The translations under genes and the position numbers were made by a program. Under the pieces are notes generated by a model. The model was given only the letters and a program-made list of their open reading frames with translations. It searched no databases and was not told the origin of the DNA. Source: Streptococcus thermophilus (GTDB lineage: Bacteria > Actinomycetota > Actinomycetes > Mycobacteriales > Mycobacteriaceae). From it: DNA of 64,000 bases. Location: the NCBI GenBank assembly GCA_900618065.1, contig UYIL01000003.1, forward strand, positions 1,984,001 to 2,048,000, written 5' to 3'. Shown one piece after another: positions 29,762 to 40,358 of this stretch; within the stretch, counting starts at the first letter, position 1, and each line of letters begins with the position of its first letter.

Positions 29762-31216
29762 CTACGCCCTGCCGGCTTCGAAGGCTGCGCCGACGCGGTA
29801 GAGGCGCTCGTCGGCGAACGCCGGCGCGATGAGCTGGAGGCCCACCGGAAGCCCCGTGTCGGAGGCTGTGCCCGCCGGGACGCTCATGCCGGGCAGGCCA
29901 GCGAGGTTGAGCGGCAGAGTGAACAGGTCGAAGTTGTACATCGCCAGCGGGTCATCGACCTTGTCACCCAGCTTGAACGCCGTTGTCGGCGTGGCCGGGC
30001 CAGCAATGATATCCACTTCTTCGAAGGCCTTCTGGAAGTCCTGTGCCACGAGCGTGCGGATACGCTGGGCTTGGAGGTAGTAGGCATCGTAGTAACCGAC
30101 AGACAGCGCGTAGGTGCCCAGGATGACGCGGCGTTTGACCTCGTCGCCGAAGCCCTCGCCGCGGGTGCGCGCCATGACCTCCTCGGCCGATCCTTCACCC
30201 TTGCGCTGGCCGTAGCGCATACCGTCGAAACGGGCCAGGTTCGACGACACCTCAGAGGTCTGGATGATGTAGTACGCACCCATGACGTGCTCGAAGTTAG
30301 GGCAGTCGACCTCAACGATCTCTGCTCCCTGCTTCTCCAGTTGCGCGAACGCTGCGTCGATGGCCTCAACGACACCAGCCTGGGTGCCTTCGCCGCCGAA
30401 CTGCTTCACACGGCCGACCTTGACGCCGGACAGGTCGCCGGAGGAACCCTGCTTCGCGGCCTCGACCGCGGAGCTGACAGGCCGGTCCACACTCGTCGCG
30501 TCGAACTCGTCGTGGCCGGCGATGACCTCGTGCAGCAGCGCGGCGTCGAGAACAGAGTTGGCGCACGGACCGCACTGGTCTAGGGAGGAGGCGTTGGCGA
30601 TCATGCCGTACCGGGACACAGCACCGTAGGTCGGCTTCACGCCGACAGTGCCGGTGAGCGAGGCCGGCTGGCGGATCGAACCGCCAGTGTCGGTACCGAT
30701 GCCCAGCGGCGCCTGATTGGCTGCCAGAGCTGCGGCCGTACCGCCGCCGGAGCCGCCCGGGGTGCGCTCAAGGTCGTGCGGGTTGCGGGTGATCTTGTAC
30801 GCGGAGTTCTCCGTCGAGGACCCCATGGCGAACTCGTCGAGGTTCGTCTTGCCCAGGATCGGGATCTTTGCCTCGCGGATCTTGGTCACGATCGTGGCGT
30901 CGTACGGGCTGAAGTAGCCCTCGAGCATCTTAGAGGCGGCAGTGGTCGGAGCATCAGTGGTGACAAACAGGTCCTTGAGCGCCAGCGGCACACCAGCTAG
31001 TGGCGATGCCGGTGCTTCACCGGCTGCGACCTGCGCGTCGACTTCGTCAGCGACCTGCAGCGCTTCCTCCGCACCAACGTGCAGGAAGGCACCGATCTCA
31101 CCGTCGGTCTCAGCGATCTTGTCCAAGAAAGCCTGGGTGACCTCGCGGGAGGTCACCTCACCAGCCTGAATCTTTTCTGCCAGTTCGTGTGCGGACAGTT
31201 CGGTCCAGTTCGCCAT
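29762..31216 (-). CDS. gatA: Asp-tRNA(Asn)/Glu-tRNA(Gln) amidotransferase subunit A
   Basis: Glutaminase subunit of GatCAB. 484 aa amidase-signature enzyme with the Ser-cisSer-Lys triad: lysine in LALKDLF, cis-serine in [14 protein letters not shown] and nucleophile in [13 protein letters not shown]. The GGSGGG form rather than GGSSGG is normal in actinobacteria. The C-terminal [18 protein letters not shown] is intact. It is 3 bp after gatC and is the second gene of a gatC-gatA-MFS cluster; gatB is separate at 22405-23904. Confidence 0.97.
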   Translation of the reverse strand: MANWTELSAHELAEKIQAGEVTSREVTQAFLDKIAETDGEIGAFLHVGAEEALQVADEVDAQVAAGEAPASPLAGVPLALKDLFVTTDAPTTAASKMLEGYFSPYDATIVTKIREAKIPILGKTNLDEFAMGSSTENSAYKITRNPHDLERTPGGSGGGTAAALAANQAPLGIGTDTGGSIRQPASLTGTVGVKPTYGAVSRYGMIANASSLDQCGPCANSVLDAALLHEVIAGHDEFDATSVDRPVSSAVEAAKQGSSGDLSGVKVGRVKQFGGEGTQAGVVEAIDAAFAQLEKQGAEIVEVDCPNFEHVMGAYYIIQTSEVSSNLARFDGMRYGQRKGEGSAEEVMARTRGEGFGDEVKRRVILGTYALSVGYYDAYYLQAQRIRTLVAQDFQKAFEEVDIIAGPATPTTAFKLGDKVDDPLAMYNFDLFTLPLNLAGLPGMSVPAGTASDTGLPVGLQLIAPAFADERLYRVGAAFEAGRA

Positions 31217-31219
31217 TGT

Positions 31220-31519
31220 TTACTCCTCCCCCAGAATCTGCGGAACCATGAAGCGGTCTTCTTCGACCTCTGGTGCCTGGTCGAGCGCCTGCTCTTGAGT
31301 CAGGGTGGGGCGCACAACGTCGGGGCGCATGCCTGCATCGATGGAGTGCGGGTGACTCATCGGCTCCACACCTTCGGTGTCCACGGCCTGCACTGCGGAC
31401 ACAGCTTCCACAATGGTGTCCAGCTGGCCTGCGAGTTGGTCCAGCTCTTCCTCGCTCACGGCGATGCGCGCCAGGCGCGCAATGCCGGCGACCTCGTCGC
31501 GGGAGATCGACTCCGCCAC
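31220..31519 (-). CDS. gatC: Asp-tRNA(Asn)/Glu-tRNA(Gln) amidotransferase subunit C
   Basis: Small linker subunit that wraps around GatA and GatB. 99 aa from GTG 31519 (MAESISRDEVAGIARLARIA), the typical GatC opening, ending in the conserved RFMVPQIL motif. The longer ORF starts at GTG 31528, but the ribosome binding site AAAGGTGGG would then overlap that start codon; it is spaced properly for 31519. Starts the gatC-gatA-MFS cluster. Confidence 0.94.
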   Translation of the reverse strand: MAESISRDEVAGIARLARIAVSEEELDQLAGQLDTIVEAVSAVQAVDTEGVEPMSHPHSIDAGMRPDVVRPTLTQEQALDQAPEVEEDRFMVPQILGEE

Positions 31520-31614
31520 GTTTCCCACCTTTCCTCGGGTTCAAGTTCCCCCTCATACTACGGGAGCGCCCCTGTGCCACCCGATCGTTAGGAGCATAAA
31601 ACCTGTTAACGGTA

Positions 31615-31620
31615 TATAAT
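31615..31620 (+). promoter_or_regulatory. Consensus -10 (TATAAT) of the ACT-domain gene
   Basis: A perfect TATAAT ends 7 nt before ATG 31628, so transcription should start at the A of the start codon (leaderless). No strong -35 at standard spacing. Confidence 0.8.
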
Positions 31621-31627
31621 TTGCGGA

Positions 31628-32302
31628 ATGTCCTACTTGATTCGAGTCGTCCTCCCCGATACCCCCGGCAGCCTTGGTGAGCTGGCGGAGGCCTTCGGCA
31701 TGGCTGATGCGAACATCAAATCCGTAGATATCGTGGAGTCCACCTACGCCGACGGCCAGCCAGTGGTCACCGACGACATCGTCGTGGATCTGCCTACAGG
31801 CGGCATGGTCGACTCGATCATTACTGCCGCAGCCGCGCTCGACGGCGTCGAGGTCGATTCCATCCGCCCGTTCACGGGGCGCGTCGATCGCCGCGGTCAA
31901 GTCGAGATGCTTGCCCGCGTCGCAGGACAAGTCCACAACCTCCCGCAGGCCATGGAGGAACTTGTCTCCGTCATGCCGCAAGCCTTGACATCTTCATGGG
32001 CCGTTGTGCTGCGCGAGACCGAAGATGGCATTGAGCGCGTCGCAGCGTCGCAAGCAGCCCCCGCGGATGACGGCTCTGTGCCTGCGCTTATCGACGCACC
32101 GGAGGCCCGCATCCTCCGCGACGACATTGACACGTGGGTACCCGAATCGTGGTGGCTGTTGGACTCCACCTTGGCCATCACACCGCTGGCATCGTCGGGC
32201 CTTTTCCTTGTCATCGGCCGCACTGGCGGGCCGGACTTCCTCGCCTCCGAGGTGACACACATTGGGGACCTGGGGGCGATTGTGGGCGCGCTCGTACGCT
32301 AG
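31628..32302 (+). CDS. ACT-domain amino-acid-binding protein
   Basis: 224-aa protein. Residues 3-75 form an ACT-type domain (LIRVVLPDTPGSLGELAEAF, the loop that binds amino acids in this fold). The remaining ~145 residues are not a recognised enzyme; the pattern ending GPDFLASEVTHIGDLGAIVG resembles a GAF-like sensor half. The role is presumably sensing of an amino acid, ligand unknown. Leaderless promoter upstream. Diverges from gatC and converges with the 32299-32562 gene, sharing a CTAG that contains both stop codons. Confidence 0.8.
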   Translation: MSYLIRVVLPDTPGSLGELAEAFGMADANIKSVDIVESTYADGQPVVTDDIVVDLPTGGMVDSIITAAAALDGVEVDSIRPFTGRVDRRGQVEMLARVAGQVHNLPQAMEELVSVMPQALTSSWAVVLRETEDGIERVAASQAAPADDGSVPALIDAPEARILRDDIDTWVPESWWLLDSTLAITPLASSGLFLVIGRTGGPDFLASEVTHIGDLGAIVGALVR

Positions 32303-32562
32303 CTCTGGGCGCGGCCCGCTGAGGCAGTCGTCCGGTCACCCAAGCGGGAGGCTTGCATGCCGACGAGAACAGCGGACCAGGCTGCCAGCAACCACCACAC
32401 GAAAACCGGGGCATCTCCGTTCCAGTTCACCCCGCGCGCTAATAGATAGACGACGAGGACGGAGAAGAGACTACTCAGGAGACCTGTCGACGATGACTTT
32501 CGCCGGCTCACGCTGAACGTAGCGAATGCCAAGATGACCACGGCGAGAATGAGGTTGATCAT
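32299..32562 (-). CDS. Small membrane protein of the serine-hydrolase operon
   Basis: 87 aa with three closely packed hydrophobic segments (LILAVVILAFATFSV; LLSSLFSVLVVYLLA; VWWLLAAWSAVLVG) and a polar C-terminus. No family recognised. Its ATG overlaps the end of the serine-hydrolase gene by 4 bp, so it is the last gene of an HTH-hydrolase-membrane protein operon and may act with the hydrolase at the membrane. Convergent with the ACT gene. Confidence 0.75.
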   Translation of the reverse strand: MINLILAVVILAFATFSVSRRKSSSTGLLSSLFSVLVVYLLARGVNWNGDAPVFVWWLLAAWSAVLVGMQASRLGDRTTASAGRAQS

Positions 32563-33581
32563 GGTTGGGTTCCTTTCAGAAGTTCGACACCGAGATCGTC
32601 GACGTCAGCTGCGCTTGAATTAGCGACGAATGCGGCGCGGGGTGTAGGCGAATCGGGATCCCAGACAAGCATGGTTCTGTACCCGCCGGTTCCACCGTTA
32701 TGAAAGATGTAGGTCGCGTTCTCTTCTTCGAGGTCAGCCCAGCCGAGTTCGGGGCCGCCGTGACCGGCAACCCAGTCGACATATTTGCCCATGTCGTGGG
32801 CGGTGGAGCGGATCGCACCGGCAGGGGCCCAACCATTCATGTCCCACCGCTGCGCAGTACGGCCAGCTAAAGTGACGCCCTGCGGGTGGCCCTCAACGGT
32901 GCCGGGCAGGGCAAGGAAAGTCGAATCCATTCCAGCGGGTTCGAAAATACGGGTGCGCAGCAGATCCTCGTAAGACGTGCCCGCGTTCTTTGCGAGGAGT
33001 TGGCCTAGCAGTGCGGCGCCGAAGTTTGAGTAATTCCTCTCGCCGCGATCTTCCAGCTCCGCGTCTTTAGCGGCGTCAAGAATATCTTCTGGCGTTGCAT
33101 CCCGGTAGGGATTGCCTCCGTCACGCAAGCTCGTCGCCACCATCTGCGTGAATCCGAGACTCTCAAGCCGGGACAGACCAGACGTGTGATTGAGGAGCTC
33201 CTCGACGGTGACATCGGCAATGGGGGTCCCGGCGACGTCAATGATGTCCTGTACCTGAGTGTCGAGTCGCAGCGAGCCGTCGTCGATCTGCTGGCGCGCG
33301 AGCTCGCCGTTGAATGTCTTCGTGAGCGAGCCGATTTCGATCTCGGTGTTCTCGTCTGCGCCCAGGCCACCGTAACGGACATCGCCCTCTTCGTAGATGA
33401 ACGCGGCGATCTCGTTGGCTCCGTCGGGCGCGTGGGTATGAAGGAGCGAGGCGATCTCGTCCTCGCCGGTCTGCTCAGTGGCGGACACGATATAACGAGG
33501 ACCAAAAGCGATCAGAACTGCCAGGGTTGCCAACGCGGCGACCGCACCAACGAGAATCCGGGAGGTATCTATCTGTCGCAT
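32559..33581 (-). CDS. Membrane-anchored serine hydrolase (beta-lactamase/PBP-like)
   Basis: 340 aa. An N-terminal hydrophobic anchor (about 9-33) exports the enzyme, then a class C beta-lactamase/D-Ala-D-Ala peptidase fold: SxxK at S85-K88 (GSLTK), YxN at Y184-N186 (NYSN) and HxG at H294-G296 (HNGGTGG). Such proteins are penicillin-binding-like peptidases, esterases or beta-lactamases; which one cannot be read from sequence. The HxG form (rather than KTG) favours esterase or DD-peptidase relatives. It begins inside the stop of the HTH gene (TAATG at 33581-33585), so synthesis is coupled to its likely regulator. Confidence 0.86.
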   Translation of the reverse strand: MRQIDTSRILVGAVAALATLAVLIAFGPRYIVSATEQTGEDEIASLLHTHAPDGANEIAAFIYEEGDVRYGGLGADENTEIEIGSLTKTFNGELARQQIDDGSLRLDTQVQDIIDVAGTPIADVTVEELLNHTSGLSRLESLGFTQMVATSLRDGGNPYRDATPEDILDAAKDAELEDRGERNYSNFGAALLGQLLAKNAGTSYEDLLRTRIFEPAGMDSTFLALPGTVEGHPQGVTLAGRTAQRWDMNGWAPAGAIRSTAHDMGKYVDWVAGHGGPELGWADLEEENATYIFHNGGTGGYRTMLVWDPDSPTPRAAFVANSSAADVDDLGVELLKGTQP

Positions 33582-34114
33582 TAGTGGTCCTCCCCAGAGG
33601 CAATGATGGTCAAAAGGGGAACGACTCGGGAGGGACGAACTTCGTAACGGCCGTCAAGTTTCACAATCCAGCCGGTGTCCTGAAGTGCGCCGACGTGGTG
33701 GTACCCGGTGCCTGTGGAACTGACGACAGATTCCTCCACCAACTCGGCGACCGTTGCAGGAGCCAATAACAAACGACGGAGAATCGCCCCGCGGGCGGGA
33801 TGCGTGATCGCCGCAATGCGTTCGACGTACTCGTCCCAGGCGTGATTGGTGAGGTACTCGGCACTGCGCTCCCACTGGTAGGAGCACTTGCGGCCACCGA
33901 GAGATACAGAACCCGCAAAGACGACGGATCCGAGGCAGGTACCTCTGGGCTCCCCGCCATCCGTGTTGGACCGCGCCTGGTGTGCGGTCTCGATGCCGTC
34001 AATGACCCAGAAATCTCTGGTGGATGTGTCACGGGGAGCCGCTGATTCGAGCGCGGTGACGCGTTCTTCGAGGGCTTCCAAACGCTCCCGGAGTTCAAGA
34101 CGTTCCAAAATCAT
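33581..34114 (-). CDS. ArsR-like winged-helix regulator
   Basis: 177 aa from ATG 34114. The N-terminus is a short coiled coil (ERLELRERLEALEERVTALE) that could dimerise the protein; after a linker the C-terminal ~95 residues form a winged helix, with ITHPARGAILRRLLLAPATV then VVSSTGTGYHHVGALQDTG as recognition helix region, similar to ArsR-type regulators. No metal-ligand Cys pair is evident. Longer starts (TTG 34189, ATG 34186, GTG 34153) lie in an AT-rich stretch with a palindrome and a promoter-like hexamer, so the short start is preferred. Probably controls its own operon. Confidence 0.75.
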   Translation of the reverse strand: MILERLELRERLEALEERVTALESAAPRDTSTRDFWVIDGIETAHQARSNTDGGEPRGTCLGSVVFAGSVSLGGRKCSYQWERSAEYLTNHAWDEYVERIAAITHPARGAILRRLLLAPATVAELVEESVVSSTGTGYHHVGALQDTGWIVKLDGRYEVRPSRVVPLLTIIASGEDH

Positions 34115-34135
34115 CGAATCAATTTCATCTTTAGC

Positions 34136-34159
34136 AGAATTATGCTGTTCCACAATTCT
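34136..34159. promoter_or_regulatory. Palindromic operator upstream of the winged-helix regulator
   Basis: AGAATT (34136-34141) and AATTCT (34154-34159) are inverted repeats of a 24-bp imperfect palindrome with TG/CA inside each arm, in an AT-rich island. The promoter-like TAGAAT (minus strand, 34155-34160) overlaps one arm. Position just upstream of the likely start suggests autoregulation. Confidence 0.5.
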
Positions 34160-34195
34160 AAAACTACAGAATCGCCGTGACGCCATCAACAGAAC

Positions 34196-34221
34196 TGCAA
34201 AAAGCGCGCCGCAGCGCGCTT
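34196..34221 (-). terminator. Intrinsic terminator of the secreted Pro/Ala-rich protein gene
   Basis: AAGCGCGC (34202-34209) and GCGCGCTT (34214-34221) form an 8-bp stem with loop CGCA; on the minus strand the stem is followed by TTTTTGCAG. It lies about 80 bp downstream of the 34303 stop. The gap between them (34222-34302) also has a short CCCCCTTAGGGG inverted repeat. Confidence 0.75.
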
Positions 34222-34302
34222 GGATTGGTGGGAGACAGCGATCAAACAGGGCAGACGAGCCCTGCCGGAGCGCCCGTCCTGATCCCCCTTAGGGGTACTG
34301 CT

Positions 34303-34791
34303 TTAAATGAAGTGAGCGACGCCCGGTGCGAGTTGCGTTGCACCAGACTTCACAGATGCGATTTCCTGGCGAGGCTTCTCCGCTGCCGGAGCCGGGGCTG
34401 GCGCCTCTGCGGGCTGCTGGACAGACTGTGCCGGCTGAGGCGCACCCGCAGGTGCCGCTGGGACCTGTTCGGGAGCAGGCGCGGGCGCCGGGGCGTCTTC
34501 CGGAACAGGTGCAGGCGCTGGAACTGGCTCGAGCGGCGGGAGCTGCGGAGGCACGAATGGCTCCGGCTGCGGGAACTGGGGCGGCTGGAAGCCACCCTCG
34601 GAACTCAAAGCTGCCCCTGCTGCGACACTGGAAAGGCCAACGATGGCCACGGTTCCGACGGTGATGCCGATGATTGGGCCGATGCGGCGGGAGTCGGATA
34701 CCGCGCTACCCTCAGGGGCGGCAGCGACGGTAGCCGCGCTCCCTAAGCACAGAGTGCAGGCGACGGTGGCGGCAACGAGTTTGTTCTTCAC
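34303..34791 (-). CDS. Secreted Pro/Ala-rich protein
   Basis: 162 aa. Signal peptide (KNKLVAATVACTLCLGSAATVAAA, cleavage after AAA near 25, counted from GTG 34791), a second hydrophobic segment at about 38-58 (IGPIIGITVGTVAIVGLSSV) and a Pro/Ala/Glu/Gln-rich region (about 67-145) like the wall-spanning linkers of corynebacterial surface proteins. No LPXTG motif. AAGGAAG precedes the GTG start. Function unknown; probably membrane-anchored and extending into the wall. Confidence 0.78.
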   Translation of the reverse strand: MKNKLVAATVACTLCLGSAATVAAAPEGSAVSDSRRIGPIIGITVGTVAIVGLSSVAAGAALSSEGGFQPPQFPQPEPFVPPQLPPLEPVPAPAPVPEDAPAPAPAPEQVPAAPAGAPQPAQSVQQPAEAPAPAPAAEKPRQEIASVKSGATQLAPGVAHFI

Positions 34792-34876
34792 AACGCTTCC
34801 TTACAACGAGATGTAGTACTTGAAACGTTCATGAAGTTACCACTAACCACACAGGTTAACAACAGTCACACAAAAG

Positions 34877-37682
<2,806 letters not shown>

Positions 37683-37688
37683 ACGACA

Positions 37689-37719
37689 AGTGTGAACCTT
37701 GACCTTGGGGCAAGGTCAA
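37689..37719 (-). promoter_or_regulatory. MerR-type promoter with 19-bp spacer and dyad
   Basis: TTGACCTTG (37699-37707) and CAAGGTCAA (37711-37719) form a 9-bp perfect dyad separated by GGG. On the minus strand TTGACC serves as -35 and CACACT (37694-37689) as -10, 19 bp apart, then 6 nt to the ATG at 37682. Over-long spacing with a dyad in the spacer is the signature of MerR-activated promoters. Confidence 0.85.
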
Positions 37720-37740
37720 TGGGGTTGTCCGCGCGCTCAT

Positions 37741-37746
37741 TAGAAT
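37741..37746 (+). promoter_or_regulatory. -10 element of the exonuclease gene
   Basis: TAGAAT ends 7 nt before ATG 37754, marking a leaderless start on the strand opposite the MerR gene. The two promoters lie within about 60 bp, so the MerR operator could affect both. Confidence 0.7.
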
Positions 37747-37753
37747 GAGGGGC

Positions 37754-38434
37754 ATGGCTGCCACCTTCAACGCCTCGCGCATGCTCTCCTTCGATTTGGA
37801 GACCACGTCCGCGAACCCGCGCGAAGCGAGAATTGTCACCTCAGCGCTGGTGCGTATCGACGGCTCTTCCATGACCGCCAACGAAACCCTCGCCGACCCA
37901 GGTGTAGACATCCCGGAGCAGGCGGCGCGCATCCACGGCATCACCACGGAAAAAGCACGCGCTGAGGGGCGACCGCACGATGAGGTACTCCAAGAAACAG
38001 TCGCAGCTATCAAGCAGGCCTGGGATGAGGGACTGACACTGGTTGTTTTCAACGCACCCTATGACCTGTCCGTCCTGCGCGCGCTCACCGGCGACTTCAC
38101 GGTGACAGGTCCGGTGTTCGACCCACTCCTCATTGACCGCGCAATGGACCGCTACCGCAAAGGTGGCAAGCGCAACCTGGGAGCTTTGTCTGAGTTTTAC
38201 GGCGTGCGCTTGGACAACGCGCACGAAGCAACATCGGATGCCACCGCCGCTGCGCGCATCGCGTGGAAACAAGTGAACAAGATCTGGCCGCAGCTATCCC
38301 AAATGAGCCTCGACGAGCTCATGGAGTTCCAGGCCGTGCAGCACTTCGAGATTCAGACAGAGTTCCGCAAATTCTGCGAATCGCGCGGGCGCGACACCAA
38401 GGGCATCACCACAGCGTGGCCGATGCTCAGCTAG
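37754..38434 (+). CDS. DnaQ-like 3'-5' exonuclease
   Basis: 226-aa DEDDh exonuclease. Exo I is LSFDLETTSANP (catalytic D and E), Exo II FNAPYDLSVLRAL (D), and Exo III HEATSDATAAARIAWK (H and D), all intact, as in DNA polymerase III epsilon subunits and related exonucleases. It stands alone, without a polymerase or UvrC-like partner, so it may be a proofreading or repair exonuclease in trans. Start ATG 37754 is chosen because TAGAAT ends 7 nt before it; the earlier ATG at 37745 overlaps that hexamer. Confidence 0.9.
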   Translation: MAATFNASRMLSFDLETTSANPREARIVTSALVRIDGSSMTANETLADPGVDIPEQAARIHGITTEKARAEGRPHDEVLQETVAAIKQAWDEGLTLVVFNAPYDLSVLRALTGDFTVTGPVFDPLLIDRAMDRYRKGGKRNLGALSEFYGVRLDNAHEATSDATAAARIAWKQVNKIWPQLSQMSLDELMEFQAVQHFEIQTEFRKFCESRGRDTKGITTAWPMLS

Positions 38435-38450
38435 GCGCGGTTAACCGTAG

Positions 38451-38834
38451 CTAACTGAGGTAGCGCTGCGCTTGGTCGACGAACTCGCTGACCCCCTGTT
38501 CGTCACCGCCGTTGTCGATGGTATCGCTCGTGCCGTCGGTGAACTCGAGGACCATCGACCCAGACATCGGTTCCTGGATGATCCGGGAGATTTGTTCCAC
38601 CGGGCGGGTTCTTTCCTCGCCGCCGACGTTGTAGGTGAGGGTGGTGGCATCGAGATGCGCGTAGCGCTTGGCACCCAAGAAGAGGAACGGCACCGCGAAG
38701 CCAATCGCGATGCAAAAGGCGATAATGTAGTTGTCAAATAACTCGCCGAAAATGAAGAACTGTGGAATCGCGAAAAGAGCGAGCAACCGCGTCTTGTTAT
38801 CGCTCTTTTCCCATGAAAGTTTTGCGTCGCTCAT
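38451..38834 (-). CDS. Small membrane protein with PH-like domain
   Basis: 127 aa from ATG 38834 (MSDAKLSWEKSDNKTRLLAL). Two hydrophobic segments (about 18-30 and 36-55) are followed by a short beta-rich soluble domain (TTLTYNVGGEERTRPVEQISRI, GSMVLEFTDGTSDTI) similar in layout to the PH-like proteins at 15514 and 39829. No function known. TAGTCT ends 7 nt before the ATG. Converges with the exonuclease gene at 38434. Confidence 0.7.
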   Translation of the reverse strand: MSDAKLSWEKSDNKTRLLALFAIPQFFIFGELFDNYIIAFCIAIGFAVPFLFLGAKRYAHLDATTLTYNVGGEERTRPVEQISRIIQEPMSGSMVLEFTDGTSDTIDNGGDEQGVSEFVDQAQRYLS

Positions 38835-38880
38835 GAGACTGAGACTACCGGCCAAACTTCGATGATGCCCGAGATCTAGA

Positions 38881-38904
38881 TTGCATCATTGCCACGTCAT
38901 GCAA
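38881..38904. promoter_or_regulatory. Inverted repeat upstream of the small membrane protein
   Basis: TTGCAT (38881-38886) and ATGCAA (38899-38904) are inverted with a 12-bp spacer, in the 110-bp gap between 38834 and 38945. It lies at about -47 to -70 relative to ATG 38834 and could be an operator; nothing else is seen in the gap. Confidence 0.3.
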
Positions 38905-38944
38905 CTATGACCTGGTCTTTTACGACGTTTCCGAAGCGCCTGTG

Positions 38945-39820
38945 TCATCGAGATCTTGGGGCCAACGCTTCCACCATCTCCACCGCAGCGCGATAGTTGT
39001 GGGCAGTGGCCAGCAAGGTCGGGCCAGGCTCGGCGTACACGTCGAAAGCGTGCTGCCCCGGGTCGAGTTGCATACGGTCGAACAGCGCGTACACGTCGTT
39101 CGGTTCCATCACTGGGAACACAGTCCGGGCGCCGCGGTCGAGCGCTTCGCCCAGCCCGTCGGTATCCACCGCACGCCCAACGGTGAACCAATCCGCGCCG
39201 TACATTGGCCGCGGCGCATTGAGCAGGTGCGGGCCGAAGACTTCCAGCCGCTCGAGGACGTCGTCTTCGCTCACCGGCGGGATCTCCTCATAGTCGGTCG
39301 TCCCCTTCAACGCCCCGCGCACTACCGCGTCGAGCGTGGGTTCATCGAGCTGCAGGACAACGGTTGCGCCCATTCGCTTTTCGACGTCCCGTCTGTGCTC
39401 CCCCACAGCCTCCACCAGCGCATCAGTGATGTCGCGCAGAGCTCCGCGATCCGTGATCATGCGATGCCCGTTGGGCATTTCGATCTCCGCAGCGAGCGTC
39501 CACGGGCCGACGAGCTGGACTTTGAGCTGACGCACTTTGCCAGCCCACAGTTCTTCGAGGAGGTCGAGATCGCGCTTCCACTGGTCGCGGGCGCGCATGG
39601 TCGCAATCTGCGGGCGGGGGTGAATCTGCCAACTGCGCGGACCAATGTCGACGTTGAGGGGAAGCAACGCGGCAGTACGACCAATGTCATCAGATCCGGC
39701 TCCGCGCTCCGGGAGGTGGGGAATGTGCGGCAGGGGGCTTTCGGATAGCACCACGTCTGCCGCGGCGACGAGGTCGGTGCCGGGGACAGGGCCCAGTCCA
39801 AAAGGCTGTGGGGGTAGCAC
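38945..39820 (-). CDS. MetE C-terminal-domain-like protein without zinc ligands
   Basis: 291-aa protein of the cobalamin-independent methionine synthase-like TIM-barrel type (GLGPVPGTD, then LPHIPHLPERG, QLVGPWTLA and VLQLDEPTLD), as in mycobacterial stand-alone homologues. There is no cysteine anywhere in the protein, so the zinc-binding Cys residues that activate homocysteine in true MetE are missing; methionine synthesis is unlikely. GTG start at 39820, 9 bp after the preceding gene on the same strand. Function unknown; mnmA and a PH-like gene are upstream. Confidence 0.72.
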   Translation of the reverse strand: MLPPQPFGLGPVPGTDLVAAADVVLSESPLPHIPHLPERGAGSDDIGRTAALLPLNVDIGPRSWQIHPRPQIATMRARDQWKRDLDLLEELWAGKVRQLKVQLVGPWTLAAEIEMPNGHRMITDRGALRDITDALVEAVGEHRRDVEKRMGATVVLQLDEPTLDAVVRGALKGTTDYEEIPPVSEDDVLERLEVFGPHLLNAPRPMYGADWFTVGRAVDTDGLGEALDRGARTVFPVMEPNDVYALFDRMQLDPGQHAFDVYAEPGPTLLATAHNYRAAVEMVEALAPRSR

Positions 39821-39828
39821 CGGCAGGA

Positions 39829-40326
39829 TCAGCCATGGATGCTCCGGTTCTGCTCACGCAAACCTGCAACGAAATCTTCGGCACTGGGGCTGTGAGCACC
39901 AACGCCGACCTTGACGGTGCGGCCATCACGCAGGGAGAGCACGACGGCGCGGGTGGAGCGGTTGACGTCGACAAGCGTGGTGGATGCATCGGGCGTGAGT
40001 GTGCCCCACGGCCTGGTCACTCGTTCATCTGCGGGGAGGTCTTCTACTCGTGCGCCCTTGATGCGGGTAAGCGGAATCTCGTCTTGGGGGCGCGGGTAAC
40101 GGCCGAACCGGAGCACATCCCCGTCGACGTGGAGGAAGGTGCCGATGCGGTGGACCACCGTGGTCACGACGGCGATGACAAGCAGAAGGAGGATACCGAT
40201 GACCGTTGATAAGCCCTGCGTGGCCATGAGCGCGATGACGCCGACCGCGATGAGCACGAGTGCCCCGAGCAGGCCGAGGCGCCATGAAAGCGACAGAGGG
40301 TTGATCCAGATGAGGTGCTTGTCCAC
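39829..40326 (-). CDS. Membrane protein with PH-like domain
   Basis: 165 aa: two hydrophobic segments (about 18-36 and 41-58) and a soluble domain with repeated short strands (LHVDGDVLRFGRYPRPQDEI, STTLVDVNRSTRAVVLSLRD), resembling bacterial PH domains. No known function. GTG 40326; TATCCT ends 7 nt before it on the minus strand, so leaderless transcription is likely. The MetE-like gene follows 8 bp after its stop. Confidence 0.7.
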   Translation of the reverse strand: MDKHLIWINPLSLSWRLGLLGALVLIAVGVIALMATQGLSTVIGILLLLVIAVVTTVVHRIGTFLHVDGDVLRFGRYPRPQDEIPLTRIKGARVEDLPADERVTRPWGTLTPDASTTLVDVNRSTRAVVLSLRDGRTVKVGVGAHSPSAEDFVAGLREQNRSIHG

Positions 40327-40358
40327 GTTAGCGAGGATAGCGGAGCTGGGTCAGCCCG

